64,000 nt of DNA. It comes from Caballeronia peredens. Lineage in GTDB: Bacteria; Pseudomonadota; Gammaproteobacteria; Burkholderiales; Burkholderiaceae. This document shows positions 8,799 to 17,330 of this stretch, one piece after another. The position numbers were made by a program, and so were the translations under genes. The stretch covers positions 1 to 64,000 of the forward strand of contig FCOH02000023.1 of NCBI GenBank assembly GCA_001544595.2, written 5' to 3'. The first letter of the stretch is position 1. The number at the start of each line of letters is the position of its first letter. The notes beneath the pieces were generated by a model, which saw only the letters and a program-made list of their open reading frames with translations, did no database searches and was not told the DNA's origin.

Positions 8799-8852
8799 GG
8801 TACCTCTCCTTGTGTTGTAGCTGAACGTTGTTTGTGAACGTTATTGCTGGAT

Positions 8853-10145
8853 TTATTGCATGAACGGACCCCAGGACGGCTCGCGCACCACACCGCCCTG
8901 TACTGACAAGACTTGCCGCGTGCGACCATCGGTCGAAACGGCTGCCAACACGCCACGTCCGTTCACTTGGGTGGCGTAGAGGATGTACTGACCATTCGCC
9001 GCGAAGCTCGGCGATTCGTCATGCGTCGTGTCGGTCAGCCCCGTCGCCGTGCCGGACGCGAGGTCCTGCAGATACAGCTTGAAGCCGCCGCCCGTGCGCG
9101 AAATGTACGCGAGTTGCTTGCCGTCGGGACTCACGCGCGGGCTCGTGTTGTAGCTTCCCGCAAACGTGACCCGCTGGGCCGCGCCGGCGCTTTCACCCGC
9201 CGCCGGCATCTTGTAGATCTGCGGCTGGCCGCCGCGATCGCTCGTGAAATAAATCCAGTTGCCATCGGGAGAGTAGAACGGCTCGGTGTCGATGGAACTG
9301 CCTTGCGTCAGACGGCGCAGGCCGGAACCGTCCGCGTTGACCTCGAAAATCTGCGTGTTGCCGGTACGCGAGAGCGCGACTGCGATCTTGCGGCCGTCAG
9401 GCGACCACGCCGGGGCACTGTTGTTGCCCTTCTGATTCGACACGACCACGCGACGTCCCGTCGGCAGATCGTGGATGTAGACCACCGGCTTCTTCTTCTC
9501 GAACGACACGTATGCGACCTTCGTGCCGTCCGGCGACCATGCCGGCGAGATGATCGGCTCCGGGCTGGAGAGCGCGATCTTCGCGTCCTGGCCGTCCGAA
9601 TCCGAAATTTGCAATTGATAACGGCCGCCCGTCTGAATGACATAGGACAGACGCGTCGCGAACGCACCACGGCCGCCCAGCAGCTTCGCGTAAATGTAGT
9701 CGGCGATCTTGTGCGCGCTCATGCGCAGGCCGCTTTCGGCGCTGACGAGCGACAGGCCGCCGAGGTTCTGCTGCTTGACCGTGTCGTAGAGGCGGAAGCG
9801 CACTTCGTATTGGCCGTTCGGCAGCTTGTTCACGCTGCCCGACACGAACGCATCCGCGCCTTTGGCCTTCCACGCGCCGAGATCGACCGAATCGGTTTCT
9901 GACACGGGCGTGCCGCCGGCGTCGATATTCGTGAACTTGCCGCTGCGCTGCAGATCCTGGCGAATGATTGCGCTGACTTGTTGCGGCGAATTCGCTTCGT
10001 TGGCGAAATTGGCCGTGGCGATCGGGAATTGGGTCGAACCGACGCCGGTCACGAGTACGTTCAACTGGGCGTGTGCGGCAGTGCCGGCTGCGATCAGGCA
10101 GGACGCGACCAGCGTTCTCAGGCCAAGCTTCGTCATCAAACTCAT
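8853..10145 (-). CDS. tolB: Tol-Pal system protein TolB
   Basis: 430-residue periplasmic protein that shuttles between Pal and TolA. The signal peptide covers residues 1-26 (ending AHA). The N-terminal alpha/beta domain (about 30-165) is followed by a six-bladed beta-propeller whose blades show the WSPDG signature repeatedly (AWSPDGTKVAYVS, AWSPDGRKIAVAL, YSPDGNWIYFTS, VSPDGKQLAYIS). It is separated from tolA by 114 bp, and a secondary promoter there is possible but not evident. Length matches the family. Confidence 0.97.
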   Translation of the reverse strand: MSLMTKLGLRTLVASCLIAAGTAAHAQLNVLVTGVGSTQFPIATANFANEANSPQQVSAIIRQDLQRSGKFTNIDAGGTPVSETDSVDLGAWKAKGADAFVSGSVNKLPNGQYEVRFRLYDTVKQQNLGGLSLVSAESGLRMSAHKIADYIYAKLLGGRGAFATRLSYVIQTGGRYQLQISDSDGQDAKIALSSPEPIISPAWSPDGTKVAYVSFEKKKPVVYIHDLPTGRRVVVSNQKGNNSAPAWSPDGRKIAVALSRTGNTQIFEVNADGSGLRRLTQGSSIDTEPFYSPDGNWIYFTSDRGGQPQIYKMPAAGESAGAAQRVTFAGSYNTSPRVSPDGKQLAYISRTGGGFKLYLQDLASGTATGLTDTTHDESPSFAANGQYILYATQVNGRGVLAAVSTDGRTRQVLSVQGGVVREPSWGPFMQ

Positions 10146-10259
10146 GCTGTATAGGTTCCAGATAAAAGCGTTTTCAAGTGTCCGCGGACTGCAGAACAGA
10201 CCCGCGGTCGCACGATTCGTTCCCGCTGCTTAATGCGCGCTTACAGTCGATTTGCGCGA

Positions 10260-11375
10260 TCAGCCTCCGGCCGGACGCAGCGTGATCGTGAAGGCGCCGG
10301 GCGCTTTGCCGTCGATGTCCACGGGCATCGGATCGGAGCGCTGCACCGCGCGCAGGGCCGCCTGATCCCACTGCTCGTTGCCGCTCGAGCGCGTGATGTT
10401 CGCCGACAACAGCGTGCCCGTCGGTGAGCAGCGAACCGAAACGACCGTCTCGAGCCCGGCGGTTTCGCCTGCCCACACGATATTCGGCCGTACCCGGCGC
10501 TGCACCTTCTCCGCATAACCCGGCGAGGTCGCATTGCCGCCCGCGCCCTTGCCGGTGCCGCTCTTCGCGAGACCTTCGCCGCTGCCCGCCGTGCCGCCGC
10601 CCAGTTGACCCTGCAACTGCGCAAGCCGGGCTTTGCGTTCGGCGTCGACCTTGGCTTTCGCCTCCGCGTCGGCCTTGGCTTTCGCCTGCGCCGCCGCCTT
10701 CGCTTTTGCGTCGCTCTCGGCCTTTGCCTTGGCTTGTGCGTCGGACTTCGCCTTGGCTTCCTGCTGTTCCTTCTGCTCCTTCAACTGCTCCTGCTTTTGC
10801 GCTTCGGCTTGCTGCTGCTGACGCTGCTTGTCCTGCTGCGCCTTCTGTTGCTGCTGCTTTTGCAGATCGGCCTGACGCTGCTGCTCGATCTGCTTCTGCT
10901 TGTCCTGCATTGCCTTCTGCTGCGCCGCCGCTGCGGCGGCTTGCGCGGCGAGCTGCTGCTGACGTTTCGCTTCCGCTTCCTGCTGCGCCTGTTCCTGCTG
11001 GCGGCGCTGCTCGGCGAGTTGCGCTTCACGCGCCGCGGCTTCCTGCTGCTTGCGCTTTTTCTCCTGCAACGCGATATCCGCGTCCTCGTCCTTCGCGGGC
11101 GGCGGTGCGGGCTGCACCTTCACCGGCGCGGGCGGCGGCGGAGCGGGGCGGGGCGTCGGCGCGGGCGTGTCCGGGATCTCGGTCCAGATTTCCGCTTCGG
11201 CGCCCGCGGGCGTGTTGTTCTGCCAGTTGATGCCGTGATACAGCAGCCAGATGAGCAGCAGATGCATCAGCGCGGCGAGCGCGAACGCACGGCCCGTCCC
11301 GCGCTCTCGCGGCGGGCGGATGGGCCGCGCGGACGCGCCGCGCGCTCGGCCATGCTTGTTCTGCGAACCGATCAT
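10260..11375 (-). CDS. tolA: Cell-envelope protein TolA
   Basis: 371-residue inner-membrane protein that spans the periplasm and transmits proton-motive force from TolQR to TolB-Pal. There is one transmembrane helix (about residues 30-47, ALAALMHLLLIWLLYHG). A Pro-rich stretch (PAPTPRPAPPPPAP) follows, then a very long Gln/Ala/Lys/Glu coiled coil (about residues 100-255), and finally the TonB-like C-terminal domain from about residue 285 (YAEKVQRRVRPNIVWAGETA). The start overlaps the tolR stop by 4 bp. The low-complexity central domain uses CAG/GCG/AAG-type codons and is the most repetitive coding DNA in the window. Confidence 0.96.
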   Translation of the reverse strand: MIGSQNKHGRARGASARPIRPPRERGTGRAFALAALMHLLLIWLLYHGINWQNNTPAGAEAEIWTEIPDTPAPTPRPAPPPPAPVKVQPAPPPAKDEDADIALQEKKRKQQEAAAREAQLAEQRRQQEQAQQEAEAKRQQQLAAQAAAAAAQQKAMQDKQKQIEQQRQADLQKQQQQKAQQDKQRQQQQAEAQKQEQLKEQKEQQEAKAKSDAQAKAKAESDAKAKAAAQAKAKADAEAKAKVDAERKARLAQLQGQLGGGTAGSGEGLAKSGTGKGAGGNATSPGYAEKVQRRVRPNIVWAGETAGLETVVSVRCSPTGTLLSANITRSSGNEQWDQAALRAVQRSDPMPVDIDGKAPGAFTITLRPAGG

Positions 11376-11815
11376 TGCGATTTGACGAGCAATCCGACGC
11401 GCTTCACGCCGCGCGCCTTCATATCGGACATCACGTTCATGACGACTTCATATTTCACCGTCTTGTCGGCGGCGATCACGACGGGCTGATCGGGATGCAA
11501 CTCCTGCCGGTTCAGCACGAACGTGTTGAGATCGTTCATGGTCATTCGCTGCTCTTGCGTCGAGCCGCCTTCTTCCTTGTAACGGACGTTCATGCTGCCG
11601 TCCGCCTTGATATTGATCACGAGCGGCGGCTGCTGTTCCTGCGGCTGCGCGTTGCCGACGGTCGGCAAGTTGATGATCGAAGGCGACACGAGCGGCGCCG
11701 TCACCATGAAGATGACGAGCAACACGAGCATGACGTCGATGTACGGCACGACGTTGATGTCGGCCATCGCGCGACGCGAGCCGCCGCGCATGCTGGAACG
11801 AATCGGGCCTGCCAT
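11372..11815 (-). CDS. tolR: Tol-Pal system protein TolR
   Basis: 147-residue ExbD/TolR family protein that forms the proton channel with TolQ. It has a short cytoplasmic N-terminus and a single transmembrane helix beginning at VVPYIDVMLVLLVIF. Asp27 matches the essential channel aspartate (Asp23 of Escherichia coli TolR). A periplasmic domain ends in KARGVKRVGLLVKSQ. It lies 14 bp after tolQ and overlaps tolA by 4 bp, so it is translationally coupled within the operon. Confidence 0.97.
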   Translation of the reverse strand: MAGPIRSSMRGGSRRAMADINVVPYIDVMLVLLVIFMVTAPLVSPSIINLPTVGNAQPQEQQPPLVINIKADGSMNVRYKEEGGSTQEQRMTMNDLNTFVLNRQELHPDQPVVIAADKTVKYEVVMNVMSDMKARGVKRVGLLVKSQ

Positions 11816-11829
11816 CGCGGACTCCTTTC

Positions 11830-12507
11830 TTAGTGCGCCTGACGCTGCAGAATGTTCGAGAACTCTTCGATGAAGGTCTCGAAGCGGATCGCCAGACGGT
11901 CGATGTCATGCGCATAGCGGTTGTACGCGACCACCGCCGGAATCGCGGCGAACAGGCCGATTGCCGTCGCGACGAGCGCTTCTGCAATGCCTGGCGCCAC
12001 GTTCGCGAGCGTCGCCTGCTGCACATTGGCGAGGCCGCGGAACGAATTCATGATCCCCCAGACCGTGCCGAACAGACCGATATACGGGCTGACCGAGCCG
12101 ACCGACGCGAGAAACGCGAGATTCGCTTCGAGCACGTCCATTTCGCGCTGGAAGGCGGCACGCATCGCACGGCGGGAACCGTCCAGGATCGCGCCCGGAT
12201 CGGTGATGCGGCGCTCCTTGCCCTTCAGGAATTCGCGCATGCCGGATTCAAAGATACGCTCCAGCGCACCGATGGTGTGGCGGTTGTTCGCCGCGCTCTG
12301 ATAGAGCGCCTGCAAATCGCCGCCCGACCAGAAATCGCGCTCGAAACGCTCGGTTTGCGCACGCGCGCGGCGAATGGCAAACCACTTGCGGAAAATGAAT
12401 GTCCACGACAGCAACGACAGCAGCAGCAGCAGCGCCATCACGGCCTGCGCGAGCAGGCTCGCGTGAATGACGAGAGAAACGATCGACAAGTCTTGGGTAT
12501 TGTTCAT
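11830..12507 (-). CDS. tolQ: Tol-Pal system protein TolQ
   Basis: 225-residue MotA/TolQ/ExbB family proton channel subunit in the inner membrane. Three hydrophobic helices are visible: about 17-40 (AQAVMALLLLLSLLSWTFIF), about 130-155 (ASVGSVSPYIGLFGTVWGIM) and about 165-195 (IAEALVATAIGLFAAIPAVV). The family signature GLFGTVWGI and the Thr/Ala-rich helix 3 that lines the channel are intact. It is the first tol gene proper, 170 bp downstream of ybgC. Confidence 0.97.
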   Translation of the reverse strand: MNNTQDLSIVSLVIHASLLAQAVMALLLLLSLLSWTFIFRKWFAIRRARAQTERFERDFWSGGDLQALYQSAANNRHTIGALERIFESGMREFLKGKERRITDPGAILDGSRRAMRAAFQREMDVLEANLAFLASVGSVSPYIGLFGTVWGIMNSFRGLANVQQATLANVAPGIAEALVATAIGLFAAIPAVVAYNRYAHDIDRLAIRFETFIEEFSNILQRQAH

Positions 12508-12677
12508 AAAGGTCCGCTGTTACGTCCCGGAACGGGCGTCCGGTCGCGACGTCATGCTTTCGTGAAGCGAATGTGAATCAGTCGAAAGCCGCCTTGCGAC
12601 CGGTTCGTGCTCGGTATTGCTTCCTCTGTTGTCCGATGCGTGGTTCGCCTCGGCTGCGATGCGTTCGTCGGCCGGCT

Positions 12678-13181
12678 TCAAACCGGGTTCGATCCGTTGC
12701 GCGCGGCGTGAGGGCCGCGCCGCAGTCCGTCGAGCACCGCATCGGGAATGCCGGCGGGACGAATCGAGGCCCGATCCACCGAGGCGACGCGAATCTCGCC
12801 GCTCGCGAGCAACACGCCGTCGCGCCACGCTTCCTGATGAAAATCCACCGATGCGCGCCCGAGCCGCTCGATTCGGCTCACGACACGGATGACGTCATCC
12901 AGACGCGCCGGCGACGAATAATCGACCGACGTGCGCCTCACGACGAACAGGATGCCGTCCGACTCCGCGACGCGCTGCTGATCGATGCCGCACGCGCGCA
13001 GCCATTCGGTGCGCGCCCGCTCGAAGAACTTCAGGTAGTTCGCGTAAAAGACGATGCCGCCGGCGTCGGTGTCCTCGTAGTACACCCGAACCGGCCACTC
13101 GAAGGTCAACGGATCACTCACCTTTGCGCTGCTCCGCTCGCGCGGAAGGGAATCTTCCCGTTCCGGCTTGCTTTTTGACAA
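12678..13181 (-). CDS. ybgC: Acyl-CoA thioesterase YbgC (Tol-Pal associated)
   Basis: 167-residue cytoplasmic hotdog-fold thioesterase that hydrolyses short-chain or malonyl-type acyl-CoA and is nearly always encoded ahead of tolQ. The 4-hydroxybenzoyl-CoA thioesterase-like active site is clear: VYYEDTDAGGIVFYANYLKF, where the Asp of DAGG is the catalytic carboxylate. The final about 20 residues (RRGPHAARNGSNPV) are a disordered tail longer than in Escherichia coli. The next 170 bp down to tolQ contain no gene that I recognise. Confidence 0.93.
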   Translation of the reverse strand: MSKSKPEREDSLPRERSSAKVSDPLTFEWPVRVYYEDTDAGGIVFYANYLKFFERARTEWLRACGIDQQRVAESDGILFVVRRTSVDYSSPARLDDVIRVVSRIERLGRASVDFHQEAWRDGVLLASGEIRVASVDRASIRPAGIPDAVLDGLRRGPHAARNGSNPV

Positions 13182-13248
13182 ATATTCATCGGCGGCATTT
13201 TACCGGAAGCGGCAGCACCACCGCCAAAACCTTAGGCAGATCGCGAAT

Positions 13249-13995
13249 TCAACCGCGGTGAATTTGCAACGGTGCGAACGTCTGCGCGATCGGCATGAGT
13301 TCGATCGCGTTGATGTTCACATGCGCCGGACGCGTGGCGATCCAGTAGATCGCATCGGCGATGTCCTCGGGGGTGAGCGCCTGCGTGTCCTTATATACAG
13401 TCGAGGCCTTGGCGTCGTCGCCCTTGAACCGGACGTTGGAGAACTCCGTGCCGCCGACCAGGCCCGGCTCGATATCGGTCACGCGCAGCGCCGTGCCTGC
13501 GACGTCGGCGCGCAGGTTCAGGCTGAACTGCCGCACGAACGCCTTGGTCGCGCCGTACACGTTGCCGCCGGCGTACGGATAGGTGCCCGCGACGGAGCCC
13601 ATGTTGAACACGTGACCGCGATTGCGTTCGATCATGCCGGGGAGGATCGCATGCGTGACGGTCACGAGGCCCGTGCAGTTCGTATCGATCATCTTCTTCC
13701 AGTCGTCCAGATCGGCGCGCTGCGCGGGCTCGAGACCGAGTGCGAGACCGGCATTGTTCACGAGCACGTCGATCTGGGCGAATGCCTCGGGAAGCGAGGC
13801 GACGGCATACCGGACGGCGTTTTCGTCGCGGACGTCGAGTTCGAGCGGCAAGAGCGCGTCGCCGAGTTCGCCGGACAGCGCAGCGAGGCGCTCCTTGCGG
13901 CGCGCGGCGGCGATCACGCGATGGCCGCCTTTCACGAAAGTGCGGGCGATGGCGGCGCCGAAACCGGCGGAAGCGCCGGTGACGAAGACGATCAT
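13249..13995 (-). CDS. NADP-dependent short-chain dehydrogenase (YdfG-like)
   Basis: 248-residue classical SDR. The cofactor motif TGASAGFG is at residues 6-13, NNAG at 80-83, and the catalytic Ser134/Tyr147/Lys151 lie in MGSVAG and YGATK. It most resembles YdfG, a 3-hydroxy acid / L-allo-threonine dehydrogenase also active on malonic semialdehyde; the substrate assignment is by family resemblance only. The start at 13995 was chosen because the Rossmann motif begins immediately; the frame stays open far upstream through DNA opposite glyA and nrdR, which is a composition artefact. It lies 67 bp upstream of ybgC on the same strand. Confidence 0.88.
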   Translation of the reverse strand: MIVFVTGASAGFGAAIARTFVKGGHRVIAAARRKERLAALSGELGDALLPLELDVRDENAVRYAVASLPEAFAQIDVLVNNAGLALGLEPAQRADLDDWKKMIDTNCTGLVTVTHAILPGMIERNRGHVFNMGSVAGTYPYAGGNVYGATKAFVRQFSLNLRADVAGTALRVTDIEPGLVGGTEFSNVRFKGDDAKASTVYKDTQALTPEDIADAIYWIATRPAHVNINAIELMPIAQTFAPLQIHRG

Positions 13996-14466
13996 GGGCG
14001 AGCTCCGGATGAGATTGAATGTGCAGAGCCGCAGCGCGCAGGCGCGCGCATCCGGCAACGGCGCAAAGAGTACTTCCATTGATGCGCCGCGGCAAGCAAC
14101 GGCGAACGCGAACGATCGTGCTTTAAATGACTCCGGATGTGCCCGAAACGGCGCTGTAAGCCGGTTGCCTAAAGCATGTCCGCCCATTACACTACAACGC
14201 TCAAACCCCGCGTGACTGGCGATAGAATCTTCGGATTCAAGGTGGAGCGACCCACCAGGAAGCGCGGAGCGTCGTTTTGCCGTTCGCCTGGGCAGCTGAG
14301 ATCCGCACGCCATTGCTGCGTTGCCGGTGGCTGTCCGTCCCGCGAAACTGGATTCTTCCTTCATCCGTCGCGCCTGGACTCCATGGGTTTCCAGCGTTTT
14401 CTGCGTCTGCTTCAAACGTGGCGCACGCGCGATCCGGTCAACCTGTTTTGATCTCACGGAAAACGT
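13996..14466 (+). promoter_or_regulatory. Long leader / promoter region of glyA
   Basis: 471 bp between divergent genes. A hairpin GGTGG (14241-14245) / CCACC (14252-14256) is visible. The block 14262-14430 has complementary ends (GCGCG 14262-14266 with CGCGC 14426-14430; CGTTTTG 14273-14279 with CAAACG 14413-14418), and an inner CTGGA...TCCAG hairpin lies near 14375-14395. A TAGAAT hexamer at 14223-14228 could be a -10 box, but no good -35 is present. The conserved cores of the glycine riboswitch were looked for and not seen. I read this as a structured leader of unknown type. Confidence 0.4.
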
Positions 14467-15714
14467 ATGTTTGACAGAGCCGAAAGTACCCTCGCCAACG
14501 TCGATCCCGAATTGCTCAAGGCGATCGAGCAGGAAAATCGCCGCCAGGAAGATCACATCGAGCTGATCGCGTCGGAAAACTACACTTCGCCGGCCGTGAT
14601 GGCGGCGCAAGGTTCGCAACTCACCAACAAATACGCCGAAGGCTATCCCGGCAAGCGCTACTACGGCGGCTGCGAATACGTGGACATCGTCGAGCAACTG
14701 GCGATCGACCGCGTGAAACAGCTGTTCGGCGCCGAAGCCGCGAACGTGCAGCCGAATTCGGGCTCGCAGGCCAATCAGGGCGTGTTCTTCGCCGTGCTCA
14801 AGCCGGGCGACACGATCATGGGCATGAGCCTCGCCGAGGGCGGCCATTTGACGCACGGCTCGCCGGTCAACATGTCCGGCAAGTGGTTCAACGTCGTGAG
14901 CTATGGTCTGAACGAAGCGGAAGACATCGACTACGAAAAAACCGAGGCGCTTGCGAAGGAACACAAGCCGAAGCTGATCGTGGCGGGCGCGTCGGCATTC
15001 GCGCTGCGCATCGACTTCGAGCGTCTCTCGAAAATCGCGAAGAGCGTCGGCGCCTACTTCATGGTCGACATGGCGCATTACGCGGGCCTGGTCGCAGCGG
15101 GCGTGTATCCGAACCCGGTCCCGCATGCGGACTTCGTTACCACGACCACCCACAAGAGCCTGCGCGGCCCGCGCGGCGGCGTGATCCTCATGAAGGCCGA
15201 ATTCGAGAAGCAGATCAATTCGGCGATCTTCCCGGGCATCCAGGGCGGTCCGCTCATGCACGTGATCGCCGCGAAGGCCGTGGCGTTCAAGGAAGCGCTG
15301 TCGCCGGAGTTCAAGACGTATCAGCAAGCCGTGCTCGACAACGCGCGCGTGCTGGCCGAAACGCTCGTGAAGCGCGGTCTGCGGATCGTTTCGGGCCGTA
15401 CGGAGAGCCACGTGATGCTGGTCGATCTGCGCGCGAAGAAGATCACCGGCAAGGCTGCCGAAGCTGCGCTCGGCGCCGCGCACATCACGGTGAACAAGAA
15501 CGCGATTCCGAACGATCCGGAAAAGCCGTTCGTCACGAGCGGTGTGCGTCTCGGTTCGCCCGCGATGACCACGCGCGGGTTCGGTGTGAAGGAAGCGGAA
15601 CAGGTCGGCAATCTCATCGCCGACGTGCTCGACAATCCGGAAGATCAGGCGACCATCGAGCGCGTGCGCGCGCAAGTGGCCGATCTCACCAAGCGCTTCC
15701 CGGTCTACCGTTAA
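14467..15714 (+). CDS. glyA: Serine hydroxymethyltransferase
   Basis: 415-residue PLP enzyme interconverting serine plus tetrahydrofolate with glycine plus 5,10-methylene-THF, the main source of one-carbon units for purine, thymidylate and methionine synthesis. The PLP-binding lysine is Lys230 in VTTTTHKSLRGPRGG; the folate and substrate segments YAEGYPGKRYYGGCEYVD and MVDMAHYAGLVAAGVYPNP are intact. It is full length for the family. nrdR follows 18 bp later on the same strand, so the two are likely co-transcribed, linking one-carbon supply to nucleotide reduction control. Confidence 0.98.
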   Translation: MFDRAESTLANVDPELLKAIEQENRRQEDHIELIASENYTSPAVMAAQGSQLTNKYAEGYPGKRYYGGCEYVDIVEQLAIDRVKQLFGAEAANVQPNSGSQANQGVFFAVLKPGDTIMGMSLAEGGHLTHGSPVNMSGKWFNVVSYGLNEAEDIDYEKTEALAKEHKPKLIVAGASAFALRIDFERLSKIAKSVGAYFMVDMAHYAGLVAAGVYPNPVPHADFVTTTTHKSLRGPRGGVILMKAEFEKQINSAIFPGIQGGPLMHVIAAKAVAFKEALSPEFKTYQQAVLDNARVLAETLVKRGLRIVSGRTESHVMLVDLRAKKITGKAAEAALGAAHITVNKNAIPNDPEKPFVTSGVRLGSPAMTTRGFGVKEAEQVGNLIADVLDNPEDQATIERVRAQVADLTKRFPVYR

Positions 15715-15732
15715 TCTGCGAGCCCAACGCCG

Positions 15733-16215
15733 ATGCGCTGCCCATTCTGCCGACACGAAGACACCCAGGTCGTGGATTCTCGCGTGTCGGAGGATGGCGC
15801 GGCCATTCGGCGGCGGCGGCGCTGTCCTTCCTGCGACAAGCGCTTCACCACGTATGAGCGCGTCGAGCTCGCGTTGCCGTCGGTCGTCAAGAAAGACGGC
15901 AGCCGCGTGGAGTTCGACCGCCGCAAGATCGTGTCGAGCATGCAGCTTGCGCTCAGAAAACGTCCGGTTGCAGCCGATGCCGTCGACGCTTCGGTCGCGC
16001 GCATCGAATATCAACTGCTCGGCAGCGGCGAGCGCGAAGTGCAGAGCGAGCGGCTCGGCGAACTCGTCATGAACGAGTTGCGCCAGCTCGACACCATCGC
16101 TTACGTGCGCTTTGCTTCCGTCTACAAGCGCTTCGAAGACGTCTCCGAATTCGAAGACGTGCTCGATGAATTCAGGCGCGCCGCGCCGAAAAAAACGACC
16201 TCGCGCAAGCGCTGA
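15733..16215 (+). CDS. nrdR: Transcriptional repressor NrdR
   Basis: 160-residue zinc-ribbon/ATP-cone repressor of ribonucleotide reductase genes. It senses ATP/dATP and binds NrdR boxes. The zinc ribbon has Cys3-Pro-Phe-Cys6 and Cys31-Pro-Ser-Cys34; the ATP-cone begins at about residue 49 (VVKKDGSRVEFDRRKIVSSM). The C-terminus is a basic tail (APKKTTSRKR). It directly follows glyA, whereas in many gammaproteobacteria nrdR precedes ribD. Confidence 0.97.
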   Translation: MRCPFCRHEDTQVVDSRVSEDGAAIRRRRRCPSCDKRFTTYERVELALPSVVKKDGSRVEFDRRKIVSSMQLALRKRPVAADAVDASVARIEYQLLGSGEREVQSERLGELVMNELRQLDTIAYVRFASVYKRFEDVSEFEDVLDEFRRAAPKKTTSRKR

Positions 16216-16389
16216 TTCTGTCTGCATCGTTTCCTCCCAGGCCTGTTCCTTACCGTTTGCCCGCGCAGTGTGCCGGGCTTCGAACGGCGTGAACACTCGT
16301 CCGTTCGGCTAATGGCGACACGCATTTCTTCACGCTAGATTGAGCGTATCGGCTCGGCCGGTCGTCACTCAGTCGTTAAGGAATGCAAA

Positions 16390-16932
16390 ATGATTCGCGC
16401 TTCAAGTCAAGGTTTCACGCTCGTCGAGCTATGCGTGGTGCTCGCCGTGATGGCGATTCTCGCAACGTTCGCCGCGCCCTCGTTCGTTGCATGGCAGGCA
16501 CGCGATCAGGTCGATGCCCGCGCGCGCTCGCTTTTCTCGACGCTTTCGCTGGCCCGCGCGGAGGCGGTCCGGCGCGGCGCGCGCGTGACCCTCTGCCGCC
16601 TCGATGCCGCGCGGCATTGCCTCGCGTCGGGACGAAGTTGCGATAACGGCGTCACGGACTGGTCGTGCGGCTGGGGTGTGTTCGTCGATCGCGATGGCGC
16701 GGCGACGCTCTTGCGTATGCAACCGGCGATGACATCGGTGTCGATCACCGGAACGTCGACGGACATTTCGTTTACGCCGCCGTCGGGCCAGGTAATCGGC
16801 GGTTTTCGCAGTTTCGATCTCGGTCCGCGCGACGGCCAATCCACCGCGAACCCGGGCGCGCGACGTTGCATCCGCATCGCGGCGGGCGGCCGGGCGCGCA
16901 TGACGCAGGGCAGTTGCGGGGCGTCGGCATGA
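16390..16932 (+). CDS. fimT: Type IV pilus minor pseudopilin, GspH/FimT family
   Basis: 180-residue prepilin with a class III leader. Gly8/Phe9 is the predicted PilD cleavage site (SQGFTLVELCV), with Glu13 at mature position +5, then a hydrophobic N-terminal helix (VVLAVMAILATFAAPSFVAW). The C-terminal domain has paired cysteines (TLCRLDAARHC, GRSCDNGVTDWSCGWGVF) typical of FimT/FimU. It is the first gene of a five-gene minor-pilin operon and overlaps pilV by ATGA. FimU-type minor pilins prime pilus assembly, and some FimT proteins bind DNA during natural transformation; which applies here is not clear. Confidence 0.9.
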   Translation: MIRASSQGFTLVELCVVLAVMAILATFAAPSFVAWQARDQVDARARSLFSTLSLARAEAVRRGARVTLCRLDAARHCLASGRSCDNGVTDWSCGWGVFVDRDGAATLLRMQPAMTSVSITGTSTDISFTPPSGQVIGGFRSFDLGPRDGQSTANPGARRCIRIAAGGRARMTQGSCGASA

Positions 16933-17330
16933 AACGCGCACAGAATGCAACGCACATTCAGCGCGGCGATTCGCTGATCGAAGTGATGATCGCGGTGTCG
17001 CTCGCGGCGGTGACGGCGCTCGGGCTCGTCGCCGTGCAGAGCGCGCTTGCGCGGGGCGAGCGGATGGCGCTGTTGCGGGAACGCGCGGCGCTCGTGGCAG
17101 ATTCGGTCGCGGAAGGCATTCGCAGTGAAGCCGACCGCGCGGCGATGGTGGCCCAATGGCGCGCGCGAGCGGCGTTGATGCTTCCGTCCGGCGACGTCAC
17201 CGTGTCCGACCGGTCCGACGGCGTGCGGGTCGCCGCGGTGATCTGGCACGCGGAGGACGGATCCGATCCGTGCCCGGAGCCACTGGCGCCGCCGCTTACG
17301 TCGTGCATCGCGGTGGCCTTCGCGCGATGA
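16929..17330 (+). CDS. pilV: Type IV pilus minor pilin PilV
   Basis: 133-residue prepilin. The leader ends in IQRG13 with cleavage before Asp14 (GDSLIEVMIAVSLAAVTALG), and Glu18 occupies +5. An Asp rather than Phe/Met at +1 is uncommon but tolerated among minor pilins. The body is short and ends in PLTSCIAVAFAR. The start at 16929 is set by the ATGA overlap with fimT and by the leader motif; the frame extends upstream without sense. It overlaps pilW by ATGA as well. In Pseudomonas PilV belongs to the PilVWX priming complex at the pilus tip. Confidence 0.87.
   Translation: MKRAQNATHIQRGDSLIEVMIAVSLAAVTALGLVAVQSALARGERMALLRERAALVADSVAEGIRSEADRAAMVAQWRARAALMLPSGDVTVSDRSDGVRVAAVIWHAEDGSDPCPEPLAPPLTSCIAVAFAR

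Noticed and set aside
10600..11100. Tandem DNA repeat within tolA
   Set aside because: The repetitiveness is the normal Ala/Lys/Gln coiled coil of TolA; no exact repeat unit is maintained.
13996..14466. Glycine or folate riboswitch ahead of glyA
   Set aside because: The conserved cores of the glycine riboswitch are not visible and no double aptamer layout is seen; structure remains unassigned.
13249..16296. A 1015-codon open frame on the minus strand across nrdR, glyA and the SDR gene
   Set aside because: Only its last 248 codons have protein-family character (SDR). The rest is antisense to two well-supported genes and reflects the lack of stops in high-GC codon patterns.
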